A stretch of DNA of 15,058 bases, from contig JAJYNF010000182.1 in the NCBI GenBank assembly GCA_021786455.1, forward strand, positions 1 to 15,058, given 5' to 3'. The position numbers were made by a program, and so were the translations under genes. Below, in pieces: positions 1-6,725 of the stretch. The stretch is from Acidobacteriota bacterium. GTDB lineage: Bacteria > Acidobacteriota > Terriglobia > UBA7540. Within the stretch, counting starts at the first letter, position 1. Every line of letters begins with the position of its first letter. Under the pieces are notes generated by a model. The model was not told the DNA's origin and ran no database searches. It worked only from the letters and a program-made list of their open reading frames with translations.

Positions 1-1
1 T

Positions 2-1030
2 GGGGATCTGACCACGTACAAACAGACAATCCGGGAACGGAAATTCTGGGTAGATGCCATAATCCGCATGGCAGAGCACGCCCCTGTCCTCTTGATTGCG
101 GGTAATCATGGCAGGGAGCTTGAGAACGACCTATACCCTCTGGCTAAAGTGAGGGGGAAGCATCCTGTTTTCCTGTGTACCGAGCCGGATTTTATTGAAT
201 TGGACGACGTCTCGATCGCGGTCTTCCCGTATCCTCGCAAGGAAGAGTTTGTGGGCGCCGCCGAAGACGGAGGTTTCGCGAAGGCGTTTCAAGCCAAAGT
301 CCAGGAGTTCAACCAAAAGTTCGACCAGCGCCAAGATTCGTACCGGCTGTTCTTCGGTCACTTCGGTGTCGCTGGCGCCCGAGCTTCGAGCGGCCAGCCG
401 CTCGTCGGCCGCTGCGCGGAATATCCTCTGGAACCTCTCTTGAATCTGCGAGCGCAGTATGTTGGCCTGAGCCACATTCACTTGCGGCAACAACTTGGCC
501 CACGGGTCTGGTACGCCGGCTCGCTCTCCCGCTGCGATTACAGCGAAGTTGAAGACAAAGGCTACAACTTGGTGACATTGAACAGTCCCAATCTGAGGCC
601 CGACCTTTCTGATTTGAAGGTCGAGTTCAGGATCTCACCGACGCGCCGAATGGTCGAGCTTCAGGCCGTCTATGAAAACGGCGAACTGCGGCTACCTAAA
701 GACTTGGATCTGGTGGCATTGAAAGACTCGCGAGTCAAAGTCGTGGTAAGGGTTCCGAATGGGCCAGATCGCCTGCTGAGCCGCGAACAGCAGGAAAATC
801 TCAAGGAGAAGCTGCTGGCCGCGGAACCGGCGGAACTGAAGGTTAAGATCGAGCGCGATACCGAAGTTGCCCCAGAGCCCGCGCCAATCTCACTTGCGCG
901 CTCGGCGGAAGAAAAACTGCGCGCATACTGGGGGATGAAAGGCCTACCGCCCGCTGACCGTCAGGAGAGATTACTCGCCAAGCTGGCGAAGGTAGAGGCA
1001 GGGGTAATCGGAAACGTGGCCTCGCCGTGA
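2..1030 (+). CDS. SbcD/Mre11-like metallophosphoesterase (3' part of gene)
   Basis: The reading frame is open to the left edge, so the start lies outside the window; the internal ATG at 68 is not the true start because in-frame sequence before it begins with GDL, fitting phosphoesterase motif II. Further motifs of the SbcD/Mre11 family follow: LLIAGNHG (motif III), LFFGHFGVAGA (motif IV) and YVGLSHIHLRQQ (motif V, normally GHIH), then a WYAGSLSR..Y segment matching the PGS capping strand of SbcD. The family consists of Mn-dependent nucleases that process DNA ends and hairpins with an SMC-like ATPase (SbcC/Rad50). The C-terminal third is a Lys/Glu-rich helical region, probably for partner binding. 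The partner gene is not seen; downstream lies only a small ORF overlapping by 4 bases (GTGA). The family call is firm; the biological role on this element is inferred. Confidence 0.85.
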   Translation, partial: GDLTTYKQTIRERKFWVDAIIRMAEHAPVLLIAGNHGRELENDLYPLAKVRGKHPVFLCTEPDFIELDDVSIAVFPYPRKEEFVGAAEDGGFAKAFQAKVQEFNQKFDQRQDSYRLFFGHFGVAGARASSGQPLVGRCAEYPLEPLLNLRAQYVGLSHIHLRQQLGPRVWYAGSLSRCDYSEVEDKGYNLVTLNSPNLRPDLSDLKVEFRISPTRRMVELQAVYENGELRLPKDLDLVALKDSRVKVVVRVPNGPDRLLSREQQENLKEKLLAAEPAELKVKIERDTEVAPEPAPISLARSAEEKLRAYWGMKGLPPADRQERLLAKLAKVEAGVIGNVASP

Positions 1031-1239
1031 ATCCCGTCCTTCTCGCTATATTGGAGGCCACAACCCCGGGTAGGTCGTTAACGGTCAAGTTGACTAGTGG
1101 GGCGCAATTTTCGACGATTCCCAAGCCATTGGCAGATACTATGGAGGGGTTTCGTGATTGGCAACGCGGCTGCCCGCCAAAACGATCTGCCGCGCTGCGG
1201 ACCTTTGCAATGTCTCTCTCTCAGAATGCGGTTCTTTAG
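1027..1239 (+). CDS. Small hypothetical ORF coupled to the phosphoesterase gene
   Basis: A 70-codon ORF begins at a GTG that overlaps the phosphoesterase stop (GTGA), an arrangement typical of translational coupling. I do not recognise the product. Its first half (MNPVLLAILEATTPGR...) reads like a normal globular start, while the end is Ser/Ala/Arg-rich and may be out-of-frame remnant sequence. Its stop (TAG 1237-1239) overlaps the stop of the convergent sigma factor gene (1236-1238), which suggests that the original gene was longer and was cut where the sigma operon joined. It could also be a spurious ORF. Confidence 0.35.
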   Translation: MNPVLLAILEATTPGRSLTVKLTSGAQFSTIPKPLADTMEGFRDWQRGCPPKRSAALRTFAMSLSQNAVL

Positions 1240-2513
1240 CTGGCGCCGACGGGATCGAGGTTTGCCCCGGGTTGGCTAAGGCGAGCCGTTTGCATAATGA
1301 GGTAGTTTCGCTCGGGAATGCTCGTCGCGCGCTGGGCGGCAATCCGATATTGTTCGATCGCTGCGTCACGGTCGCCCGCCATTTCCAGCAGGTAGGCGCG
1401 AACCGCGCTCAAGCGATGGTGGCCGGAAATTCGCGCATCGGCGTCGAGCAGGCTGAGCAACTCAAGCCCCTTTGCTGGCCCGTGCACCATGGCTGAGGCG
1501 ATGGCGTGATTGAGAGAAATCATGGGGTTATCTGACATGCGTTTAAGGAGTTCATAAAGCGCCAGAATTTGCGGCCAGTCGGTATCTTCCGGCCGCGCGG
1601 CTTCGTCGTGAACTGCGGCGATAGCAGCCTGCAATTGGTACGGGCCGACGGAGCCTTTGGGCAAAACGGCGGAAAGTAGCGCCACTCCCTCCGCGATTTG
1701 CGCCTTGTCCCAGAGCGATCTGTCCTGCTGCGCGAGCGGAATTAATTCCCCTTCCGCGTTTGTTCGCGCCAGCCGGCGAGCGTCGGTCAGAAGCATCAGG
1801 GCGAGCAATCCAGCCACTTCCGGTTCGTCGGGCTGAAGATGGCGCATCATACGCGTCAACCGGATTGCCTCATGCGACAGATCATCGCGCCGGGCCTGAG
1901 TGCCGGCGCTCGTTGCGTAACCTTCATTGAAAACCAAGTAAAGCACGTGCAGCACGGAGCGCAAACGCCCCGTTCGCTCCCCCGTTGAGGGCCTCTGGAA
2001 GGGGATGCCCGATTCCTTGATGGTTTGTTTGGCGCGGCTGATTCGTTGCGCCATGGTCGCTTCGGGCACCAGGAACGCATGGGCGATTTCGGCTGTGCTC
2101 AGGCCGCCGACCGCCCGCAGAGTCAGGACAATCGCCGATGCCTGAGTCAAGGCGGGATGGCAGCACATGAAAAGCAGCGTGAGCGTGTCGTCCTGCTCCG
2201 GCGCACTCGCAGCTTCCGACGGGTTCTCGAGAGAAAGAGTTTCCGTTGCCGCTTGTCCTTCGCGATGCCGCCGCGCCGCCTCGCTTCGGATAGTATCCAG
2301 CACCCGCCGAGAGGCGACCTGAATCAGCCAACCGCGCGGATTCTCAGGCACGCCCTCACGCGGCCATTGAAGCGCGGCCGCAAACAGGGCCTCCTGCACG
2401 GCATCCTCGGCGGCCGCAAAGTCATGGAATCGCCGCGTGACGGCGCCGAGCACCTGCGGCGCAAGATCGCGCAGCAAGTGCTCGGACGAGGCGTCAAGGG
2501 ATGGCTGGTTCAT
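1236..2513 (-). CDS. ECF42-type RNA polymerase sigma factor with C-terminal extension
   Basis: A 425-aa sigma factor. Sigma-2 lies at about residues 20-85 (AEDAVQEAL, then NPRGWLIQVASRRVLD). Sigma-4 lies at about 110-170 (LLFMCCHPAL, LSTAEIAHAFLVPEATMAQRISRAK). A long helical C-terminal extension follows from about 185 (LHVLYLVFNEGYATSAG) and belongs to the DUF6596/TPR-like region. This architecture and the adjacent YCII/DGPF gene define the ECF42 group, which lacks a classical anti-sigma factor; the extension is thought to control activity. Start is ATG 2513, overlapping the upstream gene's stop as ATGA with no strong ribosome site of its own, so translation is probably coupled. The sigma factor directs core RNA polymerase to a few promoters, probably including its own operon's (2957-2983). 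Family assignment is firm; the regulon is unknown. Confidence 0.92.
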   Translation of the reverse strand: MNQPSLDASSEHLLRDLAPQVLGAVTRRFHDFAAAEDAVQEALFAAALQWPREGVPENPRGWLIQVASRRVLDTIRSEAARRHREGQAATETLSLENPSEAASAPEQDDTLTLLFMCCHPALTQASAIVLTLRAVGGLSTAEIAHAFLVPEATMAQRISRAKQTIKESGIPFQRPSTGERTGRLRSVLHVLYLVFNEGYATSAGTQARRDDLSHEAIRLTRMMRHLQPDEPEVAGLLALMLLTDARRLARTNAEGELIPLAQQDRSLWDKAQIAEGVALLSAVLPKGSVGPYQLQAAIAAVHDEAARPEDTDWPQILALYELLKRMSDNPMISLNHAIASAMVHGPAKGLELLSLLDADARISGHHRLSAVRAYLLEMAGDRDAAIEQYRIAAQRATSIPERNYLIMQTARLSQPGANLDPVGAS

Positions 2514-2905
2514 GCGAGTTCGTCGGTTTTTCTGCTCATGATCTGCCGTACCTCGATGGGCAGGTTGGTCGGGCCTCCGCCGGGACCCGGGCCCGCCGAT
2601 AACCGGGCGGCAATTTGATAGGCGCGCTCCGGGCTTTCGACGTCAACGACCCAATAGCCCAGGATGAACTCTTTCGCCTCCGGAAAAACTCCGTCCGTGG
2701 TTGGCAGACCGTCCTTCCCGGCTCGCACAGATACCGCTTGATGCGGCATGGCCAATCCTTCCGTGGCCACAAATTCACCGGAATCGGTCAGGTCCTTGCG
2801 CACTCGATCCAAGTGCGCAAAGTGCGTTTGGATGTCCTTCTGGGACCACGCCCTGTACGTGTCCACTCCTGCTTTTGTCCCGCTCATCATCAAAATGTAT
2901 TTCAT
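2510..2905 (-). CDS. YCII-related (DGPF-domain) protein, ECF42 partner
   Basis: A 131-aa dimeric alpha-beta-barrel protein of the YCII/DGPF family. It starts MKYILMMSG and carries the family core at about residues 70-93 (TTDGVFPEAKEFILGYWVVDV), where the eponymous DGPF motif reads DGVF. Start is ATG 2905, chosen because GGAGGA stands 6-7 bases upstream and the conserved MKYxLMM begins there; a longer in-frame start at 3037 would add 44 unrelated residues and cover the promoter. The gene overlaps the sigma gene by 4 bases. DGPF proteins are the standard neighbours and likely targets of ECF42 sigma factors. Their biochemical function is not established; a role in detoxification or sensing has been suggested from fold only. 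Confidence 0.92.
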   Translation of the reverse strand: MKYILMMSGTKAGVDTYRAWSQKDIQTHFAHLDRVRKDLTDSGEFVATEGLAMPHQAVSVRAGKDGLPTTDGVFPEAKEFILGYWVVDVESPERAYQIAARLSAGPGPGGGPTNLPIEVRQIMSRKTDELA

Positions 2906-2910
2906 ATCGT

Positions 2911-2919
2911 TTCCTCCGT
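2911..2919 (-). promoter_or_regulatory. Ribosome binding site that fixes the YCII start
   Basis: On the minus strand the sequence reads ACGGAGGAA, then four bases, then ATG at 2905. This strong Shine-Dalgarno element supports the short start and rules out the upstream in-frame start at 3037. Confidence 0.8.
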
Positions 2920-2956
2920 TTGATTTTCGCACAACCTCGTGCGCTTTCACATGTAG

Positions 2957-2983
2957 GTCGGAGCCGGCCGCGTGTTCTCGACA
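2957..2983 (-). promoter_or_regulatory. ECF42-like promoter for the YCII-sigma operon
   Basis: The minus strand has TGTCGA (2983-2978), a 17-base spacer, and CGAC (2960-2957). This matches the -35 TGTCGA and -10 CG(A/T)C elements described for ECF42 sigma factors. Transcription would begin near 2950, about 45 bases before the YCII start. Motif and spacing are seen directly; autoregulation is inferred. Confidence 0.65.
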
Positions 2984-2990
2984 TTTCTGG

Positions 2991-3239
2991 TCACAAATTA
3001 TTTTGCAAAAAAAGCCGCTCCTCCATGTCGATTTCATGCCTCGAGGCCCGACTTAAGTGTGGAGGTGCAAAATGACGAGCGACGATTTGGTTGGAGTGCG
3101 TCCCCTTCAGACGGTTGCACGCAATGCACGCTGCGAACAGGTTGTTCAGATGGCCTGTCCCACCCTCTGAGCGCGGAACAGAATGTTCAACCTCCCATGC
3201 TCCCTTGGAATCAACCCTTGCGTAGTTTGTAAGGCTGAG
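2991..3239 (-). pseudogene. HNH endonuclease, 3' remnant truncated by the IS
   Basis: This minus-strand frame ends at TGA 2993-2991 and has no start of its own: upstream it runs directly into the IS end at 3241. It encodes AWEVEHSVPRSEGGTGHLNN followed by LFAACIACNRLKGTHSN, the core of a small HNH endonuclease with the EH pair, the asparagine-rich turn and the CIACNRLKG helix. HNH proteins of this type are metal-dependent nucleases. The N-terminal part, where a zinc CxxC pair and the start codon would be expected, is absent and does not appear on the other side of the IS, so the gene is broken rather than simply interrupted. Confidence 0.72.
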
Positions 3240-3240
3240 C

Positions 3241-3282
3241 GAAGGTGTCCTAGCTTCCGTTGGAGGTTGAGCGACGGTTCTC
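3241..3282 (+). repeat. Left terminal inverted repeat (IRL) and adjoining arm
   Basis: GAAGGTGTCC at 3241-3250 and CGTTGGAGGT nearby match the right end in inverted orientation. The inner part, CGACGGTTCTC (3272-3282), is also an exact inverted repeat of 3327-3337, which holds the transposase ribosome site. Confidence 0.75.
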
Positions 3283-3337
3283 TGACCCGATTCGGATAGA
3301 ATCGGGTTGGGAAAATCTCAAAAAAGGAGAACCGTCG
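3272..3337 (+). promoter_or_regulatory. Two-tier hairpin over the transposase ribosome site
   Basis: Outer stem: CGACGGTTCTC (3272-3282) pairs perfectly with GAGAACCGTCG (3327-3337), covering the Shine-Dalgarno GGAGA and the first base of the GTG start. Inner stem: ACCCGATTC (3285-3293) pairs perfectly with GAATCGGGT (3299-3307) around a 5-base loop. A -10-like TAGAAT lies at 3297-3302. RNA entering from outside would hide the start; RNA starting inside would lack the left arms. This resembles the known protection in IS10 and IS50. Confidence 0.65.
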
Positions 3338-4619
3338 TGGAGAAACGATATCACATTGTGGGTAAGGGAAGCAGTGAAGAGTTGGGGAGGTACTTGGCGA
3401 AGAACGGACAGGCCCTGCTGCCGATGGTGGAACTGATCGAACAATCGAAACTGGCGGTCGATGAGCTGATCGACGTTTTGGGGCGAGCGCAGATCGAGGC
3501 GGTGCTGCGCTTGTCGGCAGAAAGGATCGCGGGCCCGCCGCATCCGGGAAAGAAGGGTGGTGAGATCGGCTGGCACGGGCGGGGAGGAAGGCACGGTCTG
3601 TCTGAAGGAGCGGAAGCTGCGGGTGAAACGCCCGCGACTGCGGCGTAAGGGCCAGGGCTCGGACGGCGAGGTTCCCGTGCCGGCTTACGAAGCGATGCGC
3701 TCGGAGGAGAAGTTAGGCAGCCGGATGCTGGAGATTCTGCTGCGCGGCGTTTCGACGCGACAGTATCGCGCCGTGCTGCCGGAGATGGCGGAGACGGTGG
3801 GGGGTCTCGCGGTCGAGCGTGAGCCGGGAGGCCGTGGAAGCGAGCGAGGAAGAATTGAAACGGTTGTGCGAGCGGGGTTTGGACGAGCTGGAGTTGCTGG
3901 TCCTTTACCTGGATGGGGTGATCTTCGGCGAGCATCACGTCCTGGTGGCGGTGGGCGTGGACGAAAAGGGCAGGAAGCACGTGCTGGGCATCGCCGAGGG
4001 CGCCAGCGAGAACCAGGCCGTGGCCAAGGGCCTGCTGGAAGACCTGGTGCAGCGGGGCCTGACGACGGATCGGAAATACTTGTTTGTCATCGACGGCTCG
4101 AAGGCGCTCAGGGCCGCGATTGACGCGGTGTTCGGCGGGGAGAATCCAGTCCAAAGGTGCCGCCATCACAAAATCGAAAACGTGATGGGCTACCTGCCCG
4201 ACGGTTTGAAAGACCAAGTGAAGGCGGTGATGCGCTCGGCGTTTCGGCTTCCGGCTCGGGAAGGCACGGCGCGGCTGGAGAAGCAGGCGGAGTGGCTGGA
4301 GCGAGAATATCCGAGCGCGGCGGCGAGCTTGCGCGAAGGCTTGGCGGAAATGTTCACGGTCAACCGGCTGGGCTTGTCGCCGAGCCTCTCGCGCTGCCTG
4401 GTCTCAACCAACGTCATCGAGAGTCCGCATAGCGGCGTGCGGTTGCGCACCCGCAAGATCTGCCGCTGGCGCGATGGCAAGATGGTGTTGCGCTGGGCCG
4501 CCGCTGCCTTGCTCATGACCGAACAGAATTTTCGAAGGATTATGGGTCACCGGGATCTGTGGATGCTGAAAGCGGCCTTAGATCGGAAAGGAGTGTTCGT
4601 TCAACAGGAGGTAGCGTAA
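3337..4619 (+). pseudogene. IS256-family transposase with two frameshifts
   Basis: The DDE transposase is spread over three frames: frame 1 from GTG 3337 to about 3581, frame 2 to about 3800, and frame 3 to TAA 4619. Each break falls in a G run (GGGG 3581-3584; GGGGGG 3799-3804). Dropping one G from each restores a continuous 426-aa protein with the family motifs WHGREEGTV and PEMAETVGVSRSSVSREAV. The catalytic residues survive: D in YLDG (codon near 3912), D in VIDGSKAL (near 4092), and E in STNVIESPHS (near 4419), with the CRHHK signature between them. The start is chosen for the AAGGAGA six bases upstream. As written the enzyme cannot be made in full; two extra Gs in homopolymers could also be sequencing errors. 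Confidence 0.88.
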
Positions 4620-4631
4620 GATGAAGCGAGC

Positions 4632-4666
4632 CGCCGCTCACCTCCAACGACGAGCGGGACACCTTC
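4632..4666 (-). repeat. Right terminal inverted repeat (IRR)
   Basis: Read on the minus strand from 4666 inward: GAAGGTGTCC, seven unmatched bases, CGTTGGAGGT, then GAGCGGCGG. It pairs with the left end with a few mismatches and lies just after the transposase stop at 4619. Confidence 0.75.
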
Positions 4667-5040
4667 CTTCCGTGCCCGCGGTGCTGACTCAGTGGCTCCT
4701 TGCACTCGTGGTTAATTTTCGCCGTTTCAGGGTCTACGACAACCTCTTTATAGCGGTCATTATTGTGATTGAGTATCCTGGTTTTGCGCATCCACTTGCC
4801 GGCTTTGTGAAAGAGATCCTCACCGCCAAAACTTTCCAAAAGAGTTTCGCCCGTTGAATCCTGTAACTTGAGCTTCAGGCTCTCGTGGTAGCTGAGCGTG
4901 TCAGAAGCGGCCACGGTTATTGCGCGGACTACGGAGCCGCACGACGGGCAGGGCTTTCTATCTTCGGGCGCGAGCTTAGTGGGTTCGGCAAGAATCTGAC
5001 CGCATCGTCCGCACCGCACGGCTTGGGACGGTTGGTCCAT
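4667..5040 (-). pseudogene. Zinc-ribbon hypothetical protein, 3' end cut by the IS
   Basis: ATG 5040 opens MDQPSQAVRCGRCG, with a zinc ribbon formed by C10, C13, C31 and C34. The middle part follows a small family of unknown function seen widely in bacteria: a GKWMRKTRIL segment, then DRYKEVVVDPETAKI and a C-terminal EPLSQHRGHG. The natural protein is expected to end a few residues after GHG (often GHGSA). Here the IS begins inside the following codon, so the frame continues about 40 residues through the IS right end to a stop at 4540. The domain is almost complete, so function may survive with a foreign tail. No strong ribosome site is visible. The gene follows the ThiF gene by 114 bases on the same strand; that gap (5041-5154) holds no ORF I can support. 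Confidence 0.72.
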
Positions 5041-5154
5041 GACGCCATAATGCGCGCGACGCTTTCTTCAGGCAAACGCCAAGGCACCAAGGCTACGCCA
5101 AGGTTCCCGGTTTCCCGTTCCGGCTTCGACTACAGGAGGATGTGCAGCCGATAG

Positions 5155-5997
5155 TCAATGAGGCAGCCTTTTGGTCGGTCTTACCCTAACAGGGGATGTC
5201 TGTCCGCCTTGGCTTCGCATTCGCTTCCAGCACGCCGGGTCAATCCCAAGCACTGAGGTCGCCCCGCATGTCAGATTGATGAAGCCGCCGTGATAGGTGA
5301 TTTCACCGTAGCGAAACAGCCGCGCCAGCAAGGCCAGCGCGTGCTGAGCGAGGGTCGAATTGATGAACGGCCCCTGACGCTCCAGGGCGGCAACTGCGCT
5401 GCAACTTGGTTCGGTTGCATCGTCGAGGGCTGGGTCACAGATCTCAGGAAATAGCTCGGCGGCGGTGCGCAAACGTAGTCTCGACCTCCGATTGCGCTCG
5501 TTCAGTGGCTCGCCCAAAATGAACTGGCCACTGTCTGCGTTGTTCCCCAAATCCATCAGGTAGGAAGTTGCACTCCAATTGCCCACGGCATCGCGAATCG
5601 CTGCCCTTGCAGCTCGCGTGTCAACGCATCCGATGACAATGTGAGCGCGGAGATCGTCACCGGAATAATTCCGCGAAATGTAGGTGCCGGGTTTTAAATG
5701 AGCGGGGAGCGCTTCCCACCTCAGTCCCCAGAAGAGGTTTAGGCGGTTCACCAGAACGAGCGCTTTGTTGTGGCCGATTTCTGATCGCGCGAACGGCTGG
5801 CGAACACAATTGACAGGCGAAATTACATCGCCGTCCAATACAGTTACGTGCAAACCGCCTGGATGCCCCCAAGCTACGAGCGATTGATGAAGGTACGGAA
5901 GTCCGGCGACGACAGCACTTCCTGTGCCTCCGCAACCCACGACCAGAACGCGCACCTGGCGCTCGAGCAATTCAGGATGGATGCGGTGTGTCTCCAT
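5155..5997 (-). CDS. PRTRC system ThiF family protein (E1-like adenylyltransferase)
   Basis: A 280-aa protein with the Rossmann nucleotide motif VVGCGGTGSAV (residues 19-29), acidic strand end LDGD (54-57), NCVRQ (63-67, the N..R pair contacting ATP) and CVD (124-126). A conserved cysteine lies in EPSCSAVAALERQ (C199), followed by FINSTLAQ and the C-terminal family signature ITYHGGFINL. ThiF/E1 proteins adenylate the C-terminal glycine of a ubiquitin-like partner, here probably PRTRC C, and may then hold it as a thioester. Start is ATG 5997: GAGG lies 8 bases upstream and homology begins here. The much longer in-frame extension to 6357 overlaps PRTRC B and is not supported. The start is 10 bases after the B stop. 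It ends the cassette. Confidence 0.93.
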   Translation of the reverse strand: METHRIHPELLERQVRVLVVGCGGTGSAVVAGLPYLHQSLVAWGHPGGLHVTVLDGDVISPVNCVRQPFARSEIGHNKALVLVNRLNLFWGLRWEALPAHLKPGTYISRNYSGDDLRAHIVIGCVDTRAARAAIRDAVGNWSATSYLMDLGNNADSGQFILGEPLNERNRRSRLRLRTAAELFPEICDPALDDATEPSCSAVAALERQGPFINSTLAQHALALLARLFRYGEITYHGGFINLTCGATSVLGIDPACWKRMRSQGGQTSPVRVRPTKRLPH

Positions 5998-6007
5998 GGC
6001 GATATCC

Positions 6008-6721
6008 TCAGCGGTCGGCCCCGCGAGCGACGAATTCTTCCAGCGTCTCGCCGGCATCGGCAAGATATCGGACTGGGAATGCCTTTTTGCCCACAAGATT
6101 TCGCCAGAGACCAATAAACCCCTCGGGATGGCTTGTGAGCCGCACGGCGCCCGCTGCGTGAGTGAATTCGGACTGAAAGTAGCCGGCTTGCCACTCCGGC
6201 ATGGAGGATACGTCCGAACCATCCGGGACGCGCATTGTGCCGGGACAAACCAAGCCCCGATTGTCAGTATTCCAGTACGGTCCGGTCTTAAGAGGGGACT
6301 GGCCAATTGGCCGCGAAGCGGTTGCGAGCGCCCGCACAAAAAGGTCTTTTCCTGCAACCTTGAAGACTAGCGGTGGATGCGGAAAGATGAGTCCATTCAG
6401 CTTTCGCGCTCGCTCGTCTGTTCCGCCAAAGAACATGACGCGGCACTGCGGACGCGACCACCAAACCAGCAAGTCCGGCGTGCGCGCGAGAACGGTGTCC
6501 GGAAGAACCTCAGGCTTGATGCGGGCGCCAAGACCCTCGGCAAGAGTGCGCACGAATGCTGTGGTTAAAGGTTCACCGGCTGCAAGATATTGAGCGCCAT
6601 CCTGGTTCTGTTCGACTCTATGCAGGCTCGCGAAGGCGCCGTCGCCGCCGCTTCGATAGACAAGCACGGCTTCGCTGAGTTTGAATTCACGATTAGCTCC
6701 AATGTCAACAAAGGCTTTCAT
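6008..6721 (-). CDS. PRTRC system protein B (E2-like)
   Basis: A 237-aa protein. The centre carries LLVWWSRPQCRVMFF (84-98), LIFPHPPLVFKV (111-122), the RAL....RP region (130-138) and PYWNTDNRGLVCPGTMRVP (148-166), then FIGLWRNLVGKKAFPVRYL near the C terminus. This pattern matches PRTRC protein B, which has been classed with prokaryotic E2-like folds. C159 in GLVCPGT is the best candidate for the thioester-forming residue. The likely role is to accept the ubiquitin-like protein from ThiF and pass it to a target, but this is inferred from family analysis. ATG 6721 has AGGAT about 8 bases upstream and lies 4 bases after the stop of F, so it is in the same transcript. Confidence 0.9.
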   Translation of the reverse strand: MKAFVDIGANREFKLSEAVLVYRSGGDGAFASLHRVEQNQDGAQYLAAGEPLTTAFVRTLAEGLGARIKPEVLPDTVLARTPDLLVWWSRPQCRVMFFGGTDERARKLNGLIFPHPPLVFKVAGKDLFVRALATASRPIGQSPLKTGPYWNTDNRGLVCPGTMRVPDGSDVSSMPEWQAGYFQSEFTHAAGAVRLTSHPEGFIGLWRNLVGKKAFPVRYLADAGETLEEFVARGADR

Positions 6722-6725
6722 GTTT

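Larger units (their letters stand above)
3241..4666 (+). mobile_element. IS256/Mutator-family insertion sequence
   Basis: The element is bounded by imperfect terminal inverted repeats. The left end begins GAAGGTGTCC (3241-3250), then 7 unmatched bases, then CGTTGGAGGT. The right end read inward gives GAAGGTGTCC (4666-4657), then CGTTGGAGGT, with further similarity GAGCGrCGGyTC beyond. A single transposase gene fills the inside. The flanking 8-9 bases (GGCTGAGC at left, CTTCCGTG at right) do not match, whereas IS256-family elements normally leave 8-9 bp duplications. Different truncated genes abut the two ends. Both facts suggest a deletion or recombination after insertion. Confidence 0.88.

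Noticed and set aside
2025..2618. Plus-strand ORF of 197 aa across the sigma and YCII genes
   Set aside because: It is antisense to two recognised coupled genes and has low-complexity Arg-rich sequence.
3176..3188. GAACA-GAA-TGTTC perfect palindrome, considered as a LexA box
   Set aside because: It lies inside the HNH coding remnant, and the GAAC/GTTC spacing is 5 rather than the 4 of the usual Gram-positive box.
3581..3804. Programmed frameshifting in the transposase
   Set aside because: IS256-family transposases are normally encoded in a single frame; both shifts are in plain G runs, with no slippery heptamer or downstream structure I could identify.
3351..4217. Long minus-strand ORF (288 aa) within the IS
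   Set aside because: It is antisense to the transposase, Pro/Ala/Arg-rich and without domain character; a typical GC-rich shadow.
4621..4857. Plus-strand ORF of 78 aa just after the transposase
   Set aside because: It is antisense to the zinc-ribbon gene and runs across the IS end, so it is fortuitous.
5998..6357. In-frame upstream extension of the ThiF gene to 400 aa
   Set aside because: It overlaps PRTRC B in another frame, has no ThiF character, and a ribosome site plus homology begin at ATG 5997.
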